Notes: a model not told the origin generated them from the sequence alone. A stretch of 64,000 bases of DNA from Salinimonas marina (GCF_015644725.1 NZ_CP064795.1:804501-868500); one strand, 5' to 3'; shown: positions 9,425 to 19,783, counted from the stretch's first letter. Translations and numbers: made by a program.

Positions 9425-10627
9425 TTATTGCTGGCTGGCGTATTGTTCCACCTCTTCCCACACCCGCAAAAAGTTGCGGCCCAGAATGTTAGTGATATCG
9501 GCCTCGCTGTAGCCCCGATCCAAGAGCCCCTGAACCAGGTTCGGAAAATCAGCCACATCTTTAAGGCCGGTGGGCAGGGTATCGCCTACACCATCATAGT
9601 CAGAGCCAATCCCCACATGCTCAACACCAATCAGTTTGACCACGTAATCAATATGGTCAAGCACTTGCGAAAGGCTTGAATAGGGGTAGGGCTGCTGTTC
9701 ACGGTAAGAAGTTTCAGCATTGCGTACCTGCGCACTGTCTTTACCATGCTCTTTGACGAGCTTACGGGTGTACTTGCTCAGACCATCGCGCCACTTCCGG
9801 GCTTCTTTGGTCACAAACCCGGAACCAAAATTGATCATCACAATGCCGCCGTTCTCACCCAGCTTTTTAAGCATCTCGTCGCTCATATTGCGCTCGAACC
9901 CGGGGGTGAAATGACGCAAAGAGGAGTGAGAGGCAATAACCGGTGCTTCGGTAAGCTCGATCACCTGATAAAACGCGTCATCCGAGACATGAGAAATATC
10001 GATAAGCATGCCGATATTGTTCATTTCAGCAATCAGCTTTTTACCAAACGGGCTCAGGCCTTTCCACTTCCGGCGTAAGTCGTACGACGAGTCGCTAATG
10101 TGATTGGCTTGGGAATGCGCCAGAGTAATGTACCGAATCCCGCGCTCATAGAAGGTCTTCAGGTTGTTGATGTCACCCTGTATAGGTGAGCCGTTTTCCA
10201 TGCCCATAGGCAGGGAAATCAGGCCTTTTTCAAACTGTTGTTTAACCTGGGCGGCGCTGGTGGCGATGGCAAATTTGTCCGGAGCGCGATAAACAATGGC
10301 TTCCACAGAATCAATCAGCCGGTGCGCCAATTGGGTGGATTCGGCAGAGTTATCCAGTGACGCAGGTACGTAAATAGACATAAAGGGCGCATTTAAGCCG
10401 CCTTGTTTTGCCCTGGGATAATCAAAATCGCCATCGGCAGTAGCCTGGGTCACATCCGCCCAGGTATCGTGGATGCGGTAGGGCACATCAATATGGCCAT
10501 CGACAATAATATTTTGTTGGGCAAGCCTGGTTGCTTGCTCAGAGACGTCGGCCACAGCCGACGACAGGCCCACAGTACCGGTTAGACCACAGAACAAGGC
10601 GGCGCGCAAAGACGATTTTGCAAACAT
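9425..10627 (-). CDS. Secreted membrane-dipeptidase-type peptidase (M19 family)
   Basis: 400 residues, amidohydrolase fold. A signal peptide (LRAALFCGLTGTVGLSSAVA) precedes the mature enzyme. Metal-ligand regions of the renal-dipeptidase family are present: IIVDGHIDVPYRIHD (HxD), MGMENGSPI (Glu bridging the metals), LAHSQANHISDS, VIASHSSLRHF and GIGSDYDGVG. Expected to hydrolyse dipeptides in the periplasm or outside the cell using two zinc ions. An AAGGA ribosome site lies about 11 nt before the ATG at 10627. No operon partner is seen. Confidence 0.92.
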   Translation of the reverse strand: MFAKSSLRAALFCGLTGTVGLSSAVADVSEQATRLAQQNIIVDGHIDVPYRIHDTWADVTQATADGDFDYPRAKQGGLNAPFMSIYVPASLDNSAESTQLAHRLIDSVEAIVYRAPDKFAIATSAAQVKQQFEKGLISLPMGMENGSPIQGDINNLKTFYERGIRYITLAHSQANHISDSSYDLRRKWKGLSPFGKKLIAEMNNIGMLIDISHVSDDAFYQVIELTEAPVIASHSSLRHFTPGFERNMSDEMLKKLGENGGIVMINFGSGFVTKEARKWRDGLSKYTRKLVKEHGKDSAQVRNAETSYREQQPYPYSSLSQVLDHIDYVVKLIGVEHVGIGSDYDGVGDTLPTGLKDVADFPNLVQGLLDRGYSEADITNILGRNFLRVWEEVEQYASQQ

Positions 10628-11048
10628 AAAGCAAGGATTCCTTTTCGTACGAAATTCAACTAGTTATTTTTCTGCTTTGGTTAGGCAGAGCAATTTGTAC
10701 TCAGTGTGCCATGGCCGCGGCGGGGATACCAGTTCGCTTATCGGTTAAAAAAACCTGTTAATCGGTTGTCATAAAAACTTAAAACTTGATATGGTGCTTG
10801 CGCGTGACTTACGCCCGTAAATACGGGATACTGCCCCCCACTCCCTGCTGTTTAGGAGCACGCGCAAGAACGTGCAACAGGGCAGGGCGTTTGTTGAAGT
10901 AAATATCGTGGTAATACTTTTCACCCGCATTAAAGCCTGGCAGACAAGGCCGCTTTGACGCGTGGAACGCGTGAAACAACCCGCTAAATGGCGTTGTCTT
11001 CTGGTCCATGTATTCATTACCACCCCTAACTGTTACGAGAATTAGATT
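10628..11048. other. Intergenic region between the M19 dipeptidase and SapC-family genes
   Basis: About 420 bp. It contains the 72-bp inverted-repeat element at 10797-10868 (separate entry) and a palindromic ACGCGTGGAACGCGT near 10959. A 66-codon minus-strand frame (10809-11009) crosses the inverted repeat. It shows no domain and no good ribosome site, and is probably a by-product of the repeat element. The SapC-family gene start has ACGAGAA about 8 nt upstream. Confidence 0.45.
10797..10868. repeat. Foldable inverted-repeat element, 72 bp
   Basis: Perfect 10-bp inverted repeat CTTGCGCGTG (10797-10806) / CACGCGCAAG (10859-10868). It encloses a second perfect hairpin, CCCGTAAATACGGG (10813-10826), and a C-rich arm. 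Size and symmetry suggest a REP/MITE-like extragenic repeat or a small structured RNA. It is not a tRNA: there is no T-arm, anticodon arm or CCA context. Whether it recurs elsewhere in the genome cannot be seen here. Confidence 0.5.
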
Positions 11049-11822
11049 ATGGCTATTAATTACATCCCGCTAGATAAAGAAAAACATAAAGACTCAAAAG
11101 TAGCGGTGAATAACACATTTGCCTTTGCAAAGAATACTCACCTGGCCGCCGCGTCGATTAAAGAATTTGCGCAACTGGCTTCCTCAATGCCTATCGTGTT
11201 TATTAAAGATCCAAAAGCGGATCGTCATCATGTAGTGGCAATGCTGGGCATGGAACAAAATCAGAACCTGTTTTTGGCCACTGACCGCTGGAAGGGCCCG
11301 CATGTACCCATGAATGTACTGCGCTATCCATTCGATGTGCGTCCTGACGGTGATAAGCTGGGCGTCTATATCGATGAAAACAGCGAGCTGCTGGGTGATG
11401 AAGGTCAGCCTTTGTTCACTGAAACCGGTGAGCCGTCGGAATACCTGCAAAATCGCCAGCAATTTCTGGGTGATTTAGCCAACAGTGAAATGATGACACA
11501 GCGCTTTGTTAAACAGGTTCTGGAACTGGACCTGCTGGAAGAAATCCAGATCCGCTTGTTGTACAAAAATGGTCAGCAGCGCAATGTTACCGGCATGCTA
11601 AGCATCAATGAAAAGAAAATGCTGGAATTGCCTGAAGAAAAAGTCCTTGAACTGCATAAGTCAGGCTTTTTGGGCGCCATGTATGCGGTAATGATGTCAT
11701 TGGGCCAGCTAAACCGTCTGGTAGAGCTGTCAAAAGACACAGAAAACCCGATTCAGACCATGCAACTGAGCAACGCCAATGCTCAGGAACAAGCACAGCC
11801 ACAAGAAGAAGTTACTCAGTAA
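11049..11822 (+). CDS. SapC-family protein
   Basis: 257 residues, soluble, no signal peptide. It opens MAINYIPLDKEKHKDSKV and carries the SapC-family pattern (AQLASSMPIVFIKD, then RYPFDV and the ENSELL region). The C-terminus is Gln-rich (NANAQEQAQPQEE). The family is named after an S-layer-associated Campylobacter gene, and its biochemical role is not established. It is monocistronic, followed by a strong terminator and then the dcw promoter region. Confidence 0.85.
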   Translation: MAINYIPLDKEKHKDSKVAVNNTFAFAKNTHLAAASIKEFAQLASSMPIVFIKDPKADRHHVVAMLGMEQNQNLFLATDRWKGPHVPMNVLRYPFDVRPDGDKLGVYIDENSELLGDEGQPLFTETGEPSEYLQNRQQFLGDLANSEMMTQRFVKQVLELDLLEEIQIRLLYKNGQQRNVTGMLSINEKKMLELPEEKVLELHKSGFLGAMYAVMMSLGQLNRLVELSKDTENPIQTMQLSNANAQEQAQPQEEVTQ

Positions 11823-11843
11823 GCTTAAATGATTGCTGTTAAG

Positions 11844-11879
11844 AACCGGTTTTAGTGCGAAGCTAAAACCGGTTTTTTT
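11844..11879 (+). terminator. Rho-independent terminator after the SapC-family gene
   Basis: Perfect 12-bp stem AACCGGTTTTAG (11844-11855) / CTAAAACCGGTT (11863-11874), followed by a T-run to 11879. It separates this gene from the cell-division cluster. Confidence 0.9.
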
Positions 11880-12146
11880 ATGCTGGTCATTGCGTCTTTG
11901 CTATTCGGTGCCTATCACTGTGCCCGGCGAGACCCGTCAGCCATCAGGTGCTGCCTGAGCAGCGGGTGAGCGCGGTCAGATTTTCGGCCTCAAGCCATTT
12001 ATATTAACTTTTTTTAAATAAATTCGTTGTTGTCTGCGCCAGAAGCCCCGGTTTTTTCTGTTCATTAATCAGCCACTTCAAAATTAAGCTGTATATAAAT
12101 ACAGTTCTAGCCCAGTAGATACGCGGCCTCGCGCCCGGTTTTTTTC

Positions 12147-12176
12147 TTGACAGTTACACAGGTACCTACCTAAACT
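12147..12176 (+). promoter_or_regulatory. Sigma-70 promoter of the mraZ / division-cluster operon
   Basis: Consensus -35 TTGACA at 12147-12152, an 18-bp spacer and -10 TAAACT at 12171-12176 (4 of 6). Transcription would begin near 12183, immediately before the MraZ-type repeats, leaving a leader of about 100 nt before mraZ. The rest of the 464-bp gap (11880-12146) shows nothing recognisable. Confidence 0.65.
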
Positions 12177-12185
12177 GTCAATCAG

Positions 12186-12210
12186 TGGGTAAATGTGGTG
12201 AATTGTGGAT
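12186..12210 (+). promoter_or_regulatory. MraZ operator (direct repeats with 10-bp period)
   Basis: Three repeats spaced exactly 10 bp apart: TGGGT (12186-12190), TGGTG (12196-12200) and TGGAT (12206-12210). MraZ is known to bind TGGGN direct repeats separated by 5 nt in front of its own gene. Only the first copy is canonical; the other two differ at the fourth base. Their place next to the predicted start of transcription fits autorepression. Confidence 0.7.
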
Positions 12211-12286
12211 CGAAAGTTAAAGATTTTGCAGACCAACGTCCATAAAACAAGAAAAATATAAACAAAAACAAAAAAAGGCTAGGGGA

Positions 12287-12745
12287 ATGTTCCGCGGCGC
12301 TAACGCAATCAATCTGGACGCAAAGGGAAGGCTGGCTTTACCGACAAAATATCGTCAGCCTTTGTTGGATGATTGCAACGGACAGCTGGTCTGCACCGCC
12401 GATTCACAGCAGTGTTGTTTGCTACTTTACCCACTTCCCGAATGGGAAGAAATTGAACTAAAACTCAGTAAGTTTTCCAGTACTATTCCTGCTGAACGTC
12501 GTTTGAAACGTCTTCTGCTTGGCTATGCCACAGAAGGTGAAATGGACAAAAACGGACGTTTTCTGCTGTCTTCTCCTTTACGTCAACGCGCACATCTGAA
12601 CAAAGAAATCATGTTAGTCGGCCAGCTCAATAAACTTGAGATTTGGGATGCCGATATCTGGGCCCGTCAGGTTGAGGCGGATATGGATATTGAACGTGAA
12701 GGCAACTTTGAACTTACCGAGCGCTTACAGGACTTTTCTCTATGA
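12287..12745 (+). CDS. mraZ: Transcriptional regulator MraZ
   Basis: 152 residues, the usual family length, with the two SpoVT/AbrB-like halves each carrying a DxxGR signature: [14 protein letters not shown] (residues about 8-21) and [14 protein letters not shown]. It forms a ring-shaped oligomer that represses its own operon by binding the repeats upstream. A purine-rich ribosome site (GGCTAGGGGA) precedes the ATG. First gene of the dcw cluster; its stop overlaps the rsmH start by 4 bp. Confidence 0.97.
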   Translation: MFRGANAINLDAKGRLALPTKYRQPLLDDCNGQLVCTADSQQCCLLLYPLPEWEEIELKLSKFSSTIPAERRLKRLLLGYATEGEMDKNGRFLLSSPLRQRAHLNKEIMLVGQLNKLEIWDADIWARQVEADMDIEREGNFELTERLQDFSL

Positions 12746-13673
12746 GCGAATTTAGCCACATTTCAGTGTTACTCAATGAGTGCATGGAAGGGCTGTCGAT
12801 TGACCCCGACGGGATTTATGTGGACGCCACCTTCGGCCGGGGCGGTCATTCGCGTAAAATACTGGAACAGCTGTCTGATAAAGGCCGTCTGATTGCCTTT
12901 GACCGCGATCCGCAAGCTATCGCCGCGGCGCAGCCGCTGCTTGATGACCAACGCTTTAGCATTATTCATGAACCCTTTGGCACGCTCGCCGAACAACTGC
13001 AGGCCCAGGGCCTGGCTGGCCGTATTGACGGGGTACTGATGGATTTAGGAGTTTCTTCTCCGCAGTTGGATGATGCGGATCGGGGCTTTAGTTTTTTACG
13101 CGACGGCCCATTGGACATGCGTATGGACACCAGTCGGGGCATGAGCGCCGCCGATTGGTTAAATACCGCCGAGCTTCAGGACATCACTCAGGTTATTAAA
13201 GAATTTGGGGAAGAAAAGTTTGGCAAACGTATCGCCCATGCCATTATCGAGCGGCGTGAAACCCAGCCATTGAGCCGCACCCTGGAGCTGGCCGAACTTA
13301 TCGATGCGGCGGTACCGGTAAAAGACAAATACAAACACCCCGCCACCCGGGCGTTTCAGGGAATTCGTATTTATATTAATGCTGAACTGGAGCAGTTGCG
13401 AGTGGGGCTAAAAGCGGCGGTGGATGTGCTTAAGCCGGGGGGCGGCTGGCGGTCATTTCATTTCATTCGCTGGAAGACCGGTTGGTGAAACGGTTTATCA
13501 AGGATCAGAGCAAAGGCAAAGTGGTGCCGCATAACCTGCCTGTAACGCAGGCTGAAATTGACGCGGATAAAGTCCTTAAGCCCATCGGCAAGGCCATCAA
13601 GCCAAGTGCCGAAGAAATAAATATTAATGTGCGTTCGCGCAGCTCTGTACTCAGGGTGGCAGAAAAGCTATGA
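12742..13673 (+). CDS. rsmH: 16S rRNA (cytosine(1402)-N(4))-methyltransferase RsmH, apparent 1-nt deletion
   Basis: SAM-dependent enzyme that N4-methylates C1402 in the ribosomal P site. The SAM-binding motif [15 protein letters not shown] (about residue 28) and the family block [18 protein letters not shown] are present. The frame as written breaks after LKPGG near 13437-13443 (G6-C-GG). One extra G or C restores [21 protein letters not shown] and joins the downstream frame, which ends normally at 13673 with [11 protein letters not shown]. RsmH is conserved, so a sequence error is the likely cause. Its ends overlap mraZ and ftsL by 4 bp each. Confidence 0.93.
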
Positions 13674-14011
13674 GCCCGGCGGCCAATCATGCACATCAGG
13701 CGGCCACGAATTTCAGCCTGGTCAGCATTCTGGTTCATGATTTAGCCCGCAACAAGTTGCGGGTTTTGTTGTATTTGATGGTGATTGTTTCAAGCATCGC
13801 AGTGATTCTGGCCAGCCATTACAACCGGCAACAAAACATTGAGCTGGAGAGTCTGATGCAACAGCGTGATGAGCTGGATGTCCAGTGGCGAAACCTGGTA
13901 CTGGAACAGCGGGCGCTCACCGAGCACAACCGCATTGAAGCAATGGTGCAAAAACAGCTGGACATGCATCGGCCCAGCGCCGATCAGGAAGTGGTAATAA
14001 AAATAAAATGA
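13670..14011 (+). CDS. ftsL: Cell division protein FtsL
   Basis: 113 residues, a bitopic inner-membrane protein: a short cytoplasmic N-terminus, one membrane helix ([20 protein letters not shown], about residues 34-53), then a periplasmic leucine-zipper-like coiled coil ([20 protein letters not shown]). FtsL joins FtsQ and FtsB in the divisome and helps activate FtsW-FtsI. It is assigned mainly from topology, size and its position between rsmH and ftsI, as the family is weakly conserved. It overlaps both neighbours by 4 bp. Confidence 0.93.
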   Translation: MSPAANHAHQAATNFSLVSILVHDLARNKLRVLLYLMVIVSSIAVILASHYNRQQNIELESLMQQRDELDVQWRNLVLEQRALTEHNRIEAMVQKQLDMHRPSADQEVVIKIK

Positions 14012-15782
14012 CCAAGTCACCGCTTAAAGGAAAGAAGCAAACCCGCGGCGCCCGCCAGAATGTGAAGCCTAGTCTGGTGCAGTGGCGTTTTGTGGTGGTG
14101 TTGGTGGCGGTGGCGTTAGTGTTTGCCGCGATTGCGGTGCGGGCGGCGTATATTCAGGTGATTGCCCCGGATAATCTTATTGAACAAGGCGACTATCGTA
14201 CCCTTCGAACCCGGGATATGCCCACCTACCGCGGGTTAATCGCCGACAGAAATGGCGTGGAACTGGCGGTTAGTGTGCCGGTGCGGGCCATTTATGCCGA
14301 TCCCAAAATTGTCCATCAGAAAAATGGCTTGTCGCGCACCCGCCGGTGGGAGGCGCTGGCCGATGTTCTGGGACGCGATGTCAACGAGTTAAAAGACAAA
14401 GTAAAAAATCCCAAACGGCGGTTTGTGTATTTGCAACGCCAGGTTTCCCCGGCCATGGCGGATTATGTCAGTCAGCTTGATATTCCGGGGATTTACCTGC
14501 GTCGCGAAAGCCGGCGCTATTATCCCAATGGTGAGGTTACCGCGCAGTTGATTGGTATCACCAATGTGGATGATACGGGCATTGAAGGCCTCGAACGACT
14601 GTACGACGACTGGCTCACGGGTACGGCCGGGTCAAAAATAATCCGCCGGGATGCCAAAGGCCGTCAGGTGGAGATCCTGGAAACCAAAGATGGTGAAGCG
14701 GCGGGGAATCTGACCCTCACCATCGATCAGCGCATCCAGGCACTGGCCTACCGTGAAATTAAAGAAGCCATGCTGTATTACCAGGCTACCTCAGCCTCAG
14801 CCATTGTGGCGGATGTGCATACCGGCGAAATTCTGGCCATGGTCAATGCGCCTTCGTTCAATTCCAATGATCGCAGCGATGTATCGCCGCGTCGAATGCG
14901 CAACCGGGTGATTACCGATGCGTTCGAGCCCGGCTCAGCGATGAAGCCATTGGCGGTGTTATCGGCTCTGGAATTTGGGAGTGTCGAGGTCGATGATATT
15001 GTGGACACCCACCCGGGATGGATGCGTCTTGGTGGCAGCCTGGTGAAGGATCATCGCAATTATGGCGAGTTATCCCTTGAAGAAATTATCCAGCATTCCA
15101 GTAATATGGGCACCTCGCGGCTGGCATTAGGCGTGCCGAAAAACTTCTTGCTCGATACGTATTACAATATGGGACTGATGACCGATACCGGCACCAATAT
15201 GCCCGGTGAAAGCGACGGCATCTTCCATGAACGCAGCCGCTGGTCGAAGTTTGAACTGGCAACCCTGTCCTTTGGGTATGGTATTTCAGTGACTACCGCG
15301 CAACTGGCACGCATGTACGCCACCATTGCCAACGGCGGCATCAAGCATCCCCTGAGTATTGTGAAACGCCCCCAGTCAAAAGGGTGGAAGCCTGAAGCGG
15401 AACGGGTGCTGAGTGAAAAAAATGCCAATGCGGTAATGAACATGCTGGAGTCGGTGGTCCAGCGGGGCGGCACCGCGACCAAAGCGGCGGTGGCCGGGTA
15501 TCGGATTGGCGGTAAAACCGGTACCAGTCGCAAAGCCGTGGCCGGGGCTATGGTGAAGAATATGTAAACATTTTTGCCGGGGTCGCGCCGCTCTCGGATC
15601 CTAAACTGGTAACGGTGGTGTTAATTAATGAGCCCGGGGGTGATTTGTATCATGCCGGCGACACTGCAGCACCGGCCTTTTCCGCGATTATGGGCGGCGC
15701 CCTGCAACTATTGAATATTCCCCCTGATGATAAACAGGTAACCTCGACCCAGTGGTTGACCGGAGGCCAGCATGGTAGCTAA
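14008..15782 (+). CDS. ftsI: Peptidoglycan D,D-transpeptidase FtsI (PBP3), apparent 1-nt deletion
   Basis: Septal transpeptidase. An N-terminal membrane anchor (FVVVLVAVALVFAAIAVRAA) is followed by the pedestal domain and the penicillin-binding domain with active-site Ser in PGSAMKPLAV (SxxK, about residue 310), SSN in IQHSSNMGTS and KTGT in RIGGKTGTSRKA. The frame stops at 15567, seven codons after KTGTSRKAVAG. One more G in the G4 run at 15544-15547 restores GYGEEYVNIFAGVAP and continues to 15782, giving about 591 residues. The repaired end overlaps murE by 11 bp. FtsI is essential, so the break is most likely a sequencing artefact. Confidence 0.94.
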
Positions 15783-17301
15783 TGCGTTTACCCAAAGTAT
15801 CCGACCCCTTCTAGCTAAGTTTGGTATCGAAGCACCTGACATTCGGCTAGATGGGCTGGCAATAGACAGCCGTCAGGTCACCCCCCGTCATGGTTTTATT
15901 GCCCTTAAAGGTCATGAGCGTGACGGGCGTGAATTCATTCCGCAAGCCATAAGTCTGGGCGCGAAAGTTATTCTGGCGCAAACTGAAGACAGTGAAGCCC
16001 ATGGGGCGATGGAAATGCGCGGCGGCACGGTGATTGTCCACCTGTTTGACCTGCCGGTCATGTTGTCGTCACTGGCCGCGGCATTTTATGATTACCCGGC
16101 CTCCAAGCTGGACTCTATTGCGGTTACTGGTACCAATGGTAAAACCTCGGTGGTACAGCTTATCAGTCAGATCACCTCATTGCTGGGGACCCGCTGCGCG
16201 GCTATCGGTACCCTGGGAAGTGGTGTCTACGAAGGTGCTTCCACGCGCTGGACACCGTCGCCAGCCGATAACACCACCCCGGATGCGATTGCCATGCAGG
16301 CATTGTTGGCAAACTTCGTGCTTCATGAAGTGCGTCAGGTTGCTTTTGAAGCCTCGTCCCATGCCATTGTCCAAGGCCGGTTGAGTCAGGTGAAAACGGA
16401 TATCGCGGTGTTTACCAATCTATCCCGCGATCATCTGGATTACCATCACAGTATGGAAAATTATGCGGCGGCCAAGCGTGGGCTGCTCAGACAGCCCGGC
16501 CTGCAGTCGCTGGTGGTGAACATTGATGATCCGGAAGCTCAGAACTGGCTGGATAACGCGCCCGCCACCGTAGAGCGGATTTTAACGAGTATGGCACCGG
16601 ACGAACCCCGATTGCCGCACTACCGCCATTGTGTGGCCACCAATGTTCAATACCATCAGGCAGGTGTGCAGTTTACCTTGCAAAGCAGCTGGGGCACCCA
16701 TGAGGTGAATATTCCGCTGTTGGGCGCCTTTAATGTTCGCAATATACTCAGCGCGGTGTCGGTAGCTTTGGTTCAGGGCGAAGCCTTTGACCGGATTATA
16801 CAGGTCCTGCCACGGCTCAAACCGGTAGACGGGCGTATGGAAGTTTTCGAATTCACCGGGCATGCCAATGTGGTGGTGGATTATGCCCATACCCCCGACG
16901 CGCTGGAAAAGGTACTGCAAAGCGCCCGGGCGCATACCCGTGCCCGGGTTTGGTGTGTATTTGGCTGTGGCGGCGATCGCGATAAAGGCAAACGGCCACT
17001 GATGGGGGCCGCTGCCGAGCAATACGCCGATCATATTGTGATCACCAATGACAACAGCCGCTCCGAATCACCCCAGGCCATTGCTGATGATATTCGCACC
17101 GGCCTGAGTCAGCCCGGGCAAGCGGTCTTTGTGGAAGAGCGCGAAGCGGCAGTGCGTTATTGTCTGGATAACGCCCAGCCAGAGGATTTGATTATCGTGG
17201 CCGGCAAGGGCCACGAGGAATACCAGATAATTGGTGAGTCCAAAAACAAGTATAATGAGCGCGCCGTCATTGCGCGGCTGCAGATGGAGTACAACACATG
17301 A
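15772..17301 (+). CDS. murE: UDP-MurNAc-tripeptide synthetase MurE
   Basis: 509 residues. The cytoplasmic ligase adds the third stem-peptide residue, meso-diaminopimelate in gammaproteobacteria, to UDP-MurNAc-L-Ala-D-Glu. The ATP loop is VTGTNGKTSVVQL (about residue 119), and the substrate-binding region ASSHAIVQGRL and the YAHTPDALE block are clear. The amino-acid selectivity motif reads DNSR (in TNDNSRSESP) where DAP enzymes normally have DNPR; the Arg that contacts DAP is kept. It overlaps the repaired ftsI by 11 bp and murF by 4 bp (ATGA). Confidence 0.96.
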   Translation: MVANAFTQSIRPLLAKFGIEAPDIRLDGLAIDSRQVTPRHGFIALKGHERDGREFIPQAISLGAKVILAQTEDSEAHGAMEMRGGTVIVHLFDLPVMLSSLAAAFYDYPASKLDSIAVTGTNGKTSVVQLISQITSLLGTRCAAIGTLGSGVYEGASTRWTPSPADNTTPDAIAMQALLANFVLHEVRQVAFEASSHAIVQGRLSQVKTDIAVFTNLSRDHLDYHHSMENYAAAKRGLLRQPGLQSLVVNIDDPEAQNWLDNAPATVERILTSMAPDEPRLPHYRHCVATNVQYHQAGVQFTLQSSWGTHEVNIPLLGAFNVRNILSAVSVALVQGEAFDRIIQVLPRLKPVDGRMEVFEFTGHANVVVDYAHTPDALEKVLQSARAHTRARVWCVFGCGGDRDKGKRPLMGAAAEQYADHIVITNDNSRSESPQAIADDIRTGLSQPGQAVFVEEREAAVRYCLDNAQPEDLIIVAGKGHEEYQIIGESKNKYNERAVIARLQMEYNT

Positions 17302-18701
17302 TAACCACCACGCTGTCATGGATAGCGCAGAATGTGGACGGTCAGTTACACGGCGACGATATCACGGTAGCGGGGGTAAGCACCGACACCCGTAATATCG
17401 CGCCAGGCGATGTTTTTATCGCCCTGACCGGGCCGAATTTCGATGGCCATAAATTTCTGGCGCAGGCCGAAGCCGGCGGCGCCAGTGCCATTATTGCCAG
17501 CGCCCCGGTGACCACCCACTTACCGGTGATCACCGTTAATAATACCAGTGAGGCATTAGGCCTGCTGGGGGCTGCGGTGAAGGCTAAGGTGGCACCTAAA
17601 ACTGTCGCCATCACCGGCAGCAGCGGTAAAACCACCGTAAAAGAAATGACTGCCTCAATTTTATCCCGGCGCGGTAAAGTCCTGGCAACCCAGGGCAATT
17701 TTAATAACGAAATTGGGGTGCCGCTATCGTTGCTGCGTCTTGAAGCCGGCCATGACTTTGCGGTGCTCGAGCTGGGCGCCAACCATCTGGGTGAAATCGC
17801 GTATACCACCGACCTGGTGAAGCCGGATGTGGCCACCATTGTTAATGCCGCGGCCTCGCATCTGGAAGGCTTTGGCAGTCTGTTTGGGGTGGCACGGGCC
17901 AAAAGTGAAATTTTCAGAGGGCTGGGCAGTGATGGTGTCGCGATTATCAATGCCGACAGTCAGTTTGCTGATTTCTGGCTGGGTAAACTTAAAGACAAGA
18001 CGGTACTGACCTTTGCGCCGGACCAGAAAAAACCAGCTGATTTTTATGCTGAAGATATTTCTTTAGGACTTGATGGCTGCGCCGAATTTCAAATGATTAC
18101 GCCCGGCGGTACCGCCGCCGTGCAACTGGCCATCCCTGGTACCCATAATGTGGGTAATGCCCTGGTCGCTGCGGCGCTGGCGATGCAAGTTGGCGCGACG
18201 CTTGAGGATGTATGTGAAGGTCTGCGGGAAATGGCCCAGGTCAAAGGCCGGTTGAATGTGAAAAAACTCACCAACCAGGTCCGCCTGCTGGATGATACCT
18301 ACAATGCCAACGTGGCGTCAGTAAATGCCGCGATTGATACGCTGTCTTCGTTTAGCGGGGTCAGGGTGCTGGTGCTTGGCGATATGGCCGAGCTGGGCGA
18401 GCAGGCACGGTATTATCATGAACAGGTTGGCGACTATGCCCGTCAAAAAGGCATCGATTACCTGCTGACCTTAGGCGTATTAAGCCAAAGTGCCAGCACG
18501 GTGTTTGATGTCCGGGGTCAGCATTTTTATGAAGTCGATAAACTGGTGAGCAATCTGCTAAGCCGGGTGGAAAACGAGCAGCGTGATATTTCAATCTTAA
18601 TCAAGGGATCACGAAGTTCAAAAATGGAAAGAGTAGTTCAGGCCCTCGAGGAATCCCCGCTGGGAAAGCTTGAGCGCCGTCGGGAGCGTATTGCATGTTA
18701 A
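17298..18701 (+). CDS. murF: UDP-MurNAc-tripeptide--D-alanyl-D-alanine ligase MurF
   Basis: 467 residues, Mur ligase that attaches D-Ala-D-Ala to the tripeptide precursor. The ATP loop is [13 protein letters not shown] (about residue 109), the central domain has [13 protein letters not shown], and the C-terminal Mur ligase domain has [13 protein letters not shown]. Usual family length. It starts in an ATGA overlap with murE and ends inside the mraY start (7-bp overlap), so translation is probably coupled. Confidence 0.96.
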   Translation: MITTTLSWIAQNVDGQLHGDDITVAGVSTDTRNIAPGDVFIALTGPNFDGHKFLAQAEAGGASAIIASAPVTTHLPVITVNNTSEALGLLGAAVKAKVAPKTVAITGSSGKTTVKEMTASILSRRGKVLATQGNFNNEIGVPLSLLRLEAGHDFAVLELGANHLGEIAYTTDLVKPDVATIVNAAASHLEGFGSLFGVARAKSEIFRGLGSDGVAIINADSQFADFWLGKLKDKTVLTFAPDQKKPADFYAEDISLGLDGCAEFQMITPGGTAAVQLAIPGTHNVGNALVAAALAMQVGATLEDVCEGLREMAQVKGRLNVKKLTNQVRLLDDTYNANVASVNAAIDTLSSFSGVRVLVLGDMAELGEQARYYHEQVGDYARQKGIDYLLTLGVLSQSASTVFDVRGQHFYEVDKLVSNLLSRVENEQRDISILIKGSRSSKMERVVQALEESPLGKLERRRERIAC

Positions 18702-19777
18702 TTTGGCTGGCTGAGTGGTTAACCCAGTTCGAAACAGGATTTAATGTTTTCTCGTATCTGACGATGCGCGCAATTTTAAGCACCCTGACGGCGTTATTGA
18801 TCGCTATTCTTATTGGCCCGAAAATGATTCGCGCATTGCAGCGCATGCAAATTGGCCAGACCGTCCGTGATGATGGCCCGCAAAGCCATCTATCCAAAGC
18901 CGGAACCCCCACCATGGGAGGGCTGTTAATACTGGCGGCGGTGATCGTGAGCATTTTGTTGTGGGCAGATTTAACCAACCGCTACGTGCTGGTCACGTTA
19001 TCGGTCACCATCGGCTACGGCATCATCGGCTTTGTGGATGATTATCGCAAAGTCATCCGCAAAGACTCCAATGGCCTGATTGCCCGCTGGAAATACTTCT
19101 GGCAGTCGGCTATCGCAATTGGTGTGGCCGGGTATTTGTATGCCAGCGCCAGCTCCCCGGCTGAAACCGCCTTGCTGGTGCCATTTTTCAAAGAAGTCTT
19201 CCCGCAGTTAGGGCTGGCTTACATGATGATTGTGTATTTTGCGTTGGTGGGCACCAGTAACGCGGTGAACCTTACCGACGGGCTGGATGGCCTGGCCATT
19301 GTGCCGACCATATTGGTGGCCGGGGCGCTGGCCATCTTTGCTTATGTGACCGGCAATACTAATTTTGCCGAATATCTTAATATTCCGTATATCCCGCTTA
19401 CCGGCGAGCTGGTTATTGTATGCACCGCCATTGTCGGCGCCGGTTTAGGTTTCTTGTGGTTCAATACCTATCCGGCCCAGGTGTTTATGGGCGATGTCGG
19501 TTCGCTGGCACTGGGTGGAACGCTGGGCGTGCTGGCGGTACTGGTACGCCAGGAGATTGTACTGATTATTATGGGCGGGGTGTTTGTGGTGGAAACCCTG
19601 TCAGTTATTTTGCAGGTCGGTTCCTACAAACTACGGGGCCAGCGCATTTTTCGAATGGCTCCCATTCATCATCATTATGAACTGAAAGGCTGGCCGGAAC
19701 CGCGGGTAATTGTGCGTTTCTGGATCATTTCGTTAATTCTGGTGCTGGTGGGCCTGGCCACCCTTAAATTACGGTAA
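18695..19777 (+). CDS. mraY: Phospho-N-acetylmuramoyl-pentapeptide-transferase MraY
   Basis: 360 residues, polytopic inner-membrane enzyme (about ten helices) that transfers phospho-MurNAc-pentapeptide to undecaprenyl phosphate to make lipid I. Family signatures are [21 protein letters not shown] (Asp pair), [22 protein letters not shown] and the His-rich [12 protein letters not shown]. Same length as the E. coli enzyme. It overlaps murF by 7 bp. Confidence 0.97.
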   Translation: MLIWLAEWLTQFETGFNVFSYLTMRAILSTLTALLIAILIGPKMIRALQRMQIGQTVRDDGPQSHLSKAGTPTMGGLLILAAVIVSILLWADLTNRYVLVTLSVTIGYGIIGFVDDYRKVIRKDSNGLIARWKYFWQSAIAIGVAGYLYASASSPAETALLVPFFKEVFPQLGLAYMMIVYFALVGTSNAVNLTDGLDGLAIVPTILVAGALAIFAYVTGNTNFAEYLNIPYIPLTGELVIVCTAIVGAGLGFLWFNTYPAQVFMGDVGSLALGGTLGVLAVLVRQEIVLIIMGGVFVVETLSVILQVGSYKLRGQRIFRMAPIHHHYELKGWPEPRVIVRFWIISLILVLVGLATLKLR

Positions 19778-19783
19778 GTGCTA

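Noticed and set aside
10797..10868. 72-nt folded element as a possible tRNA
   Set aside because: The ends pair over 10 bp instead of 7, and no T-arm, anticodon arm or discriminator/CCA context can be drawn.
17342..17950. 202-codon minus-strand open frame opposite murF
   Set aside because: Shadow frame produced by the codon bias of murF; no recognisable protein features.
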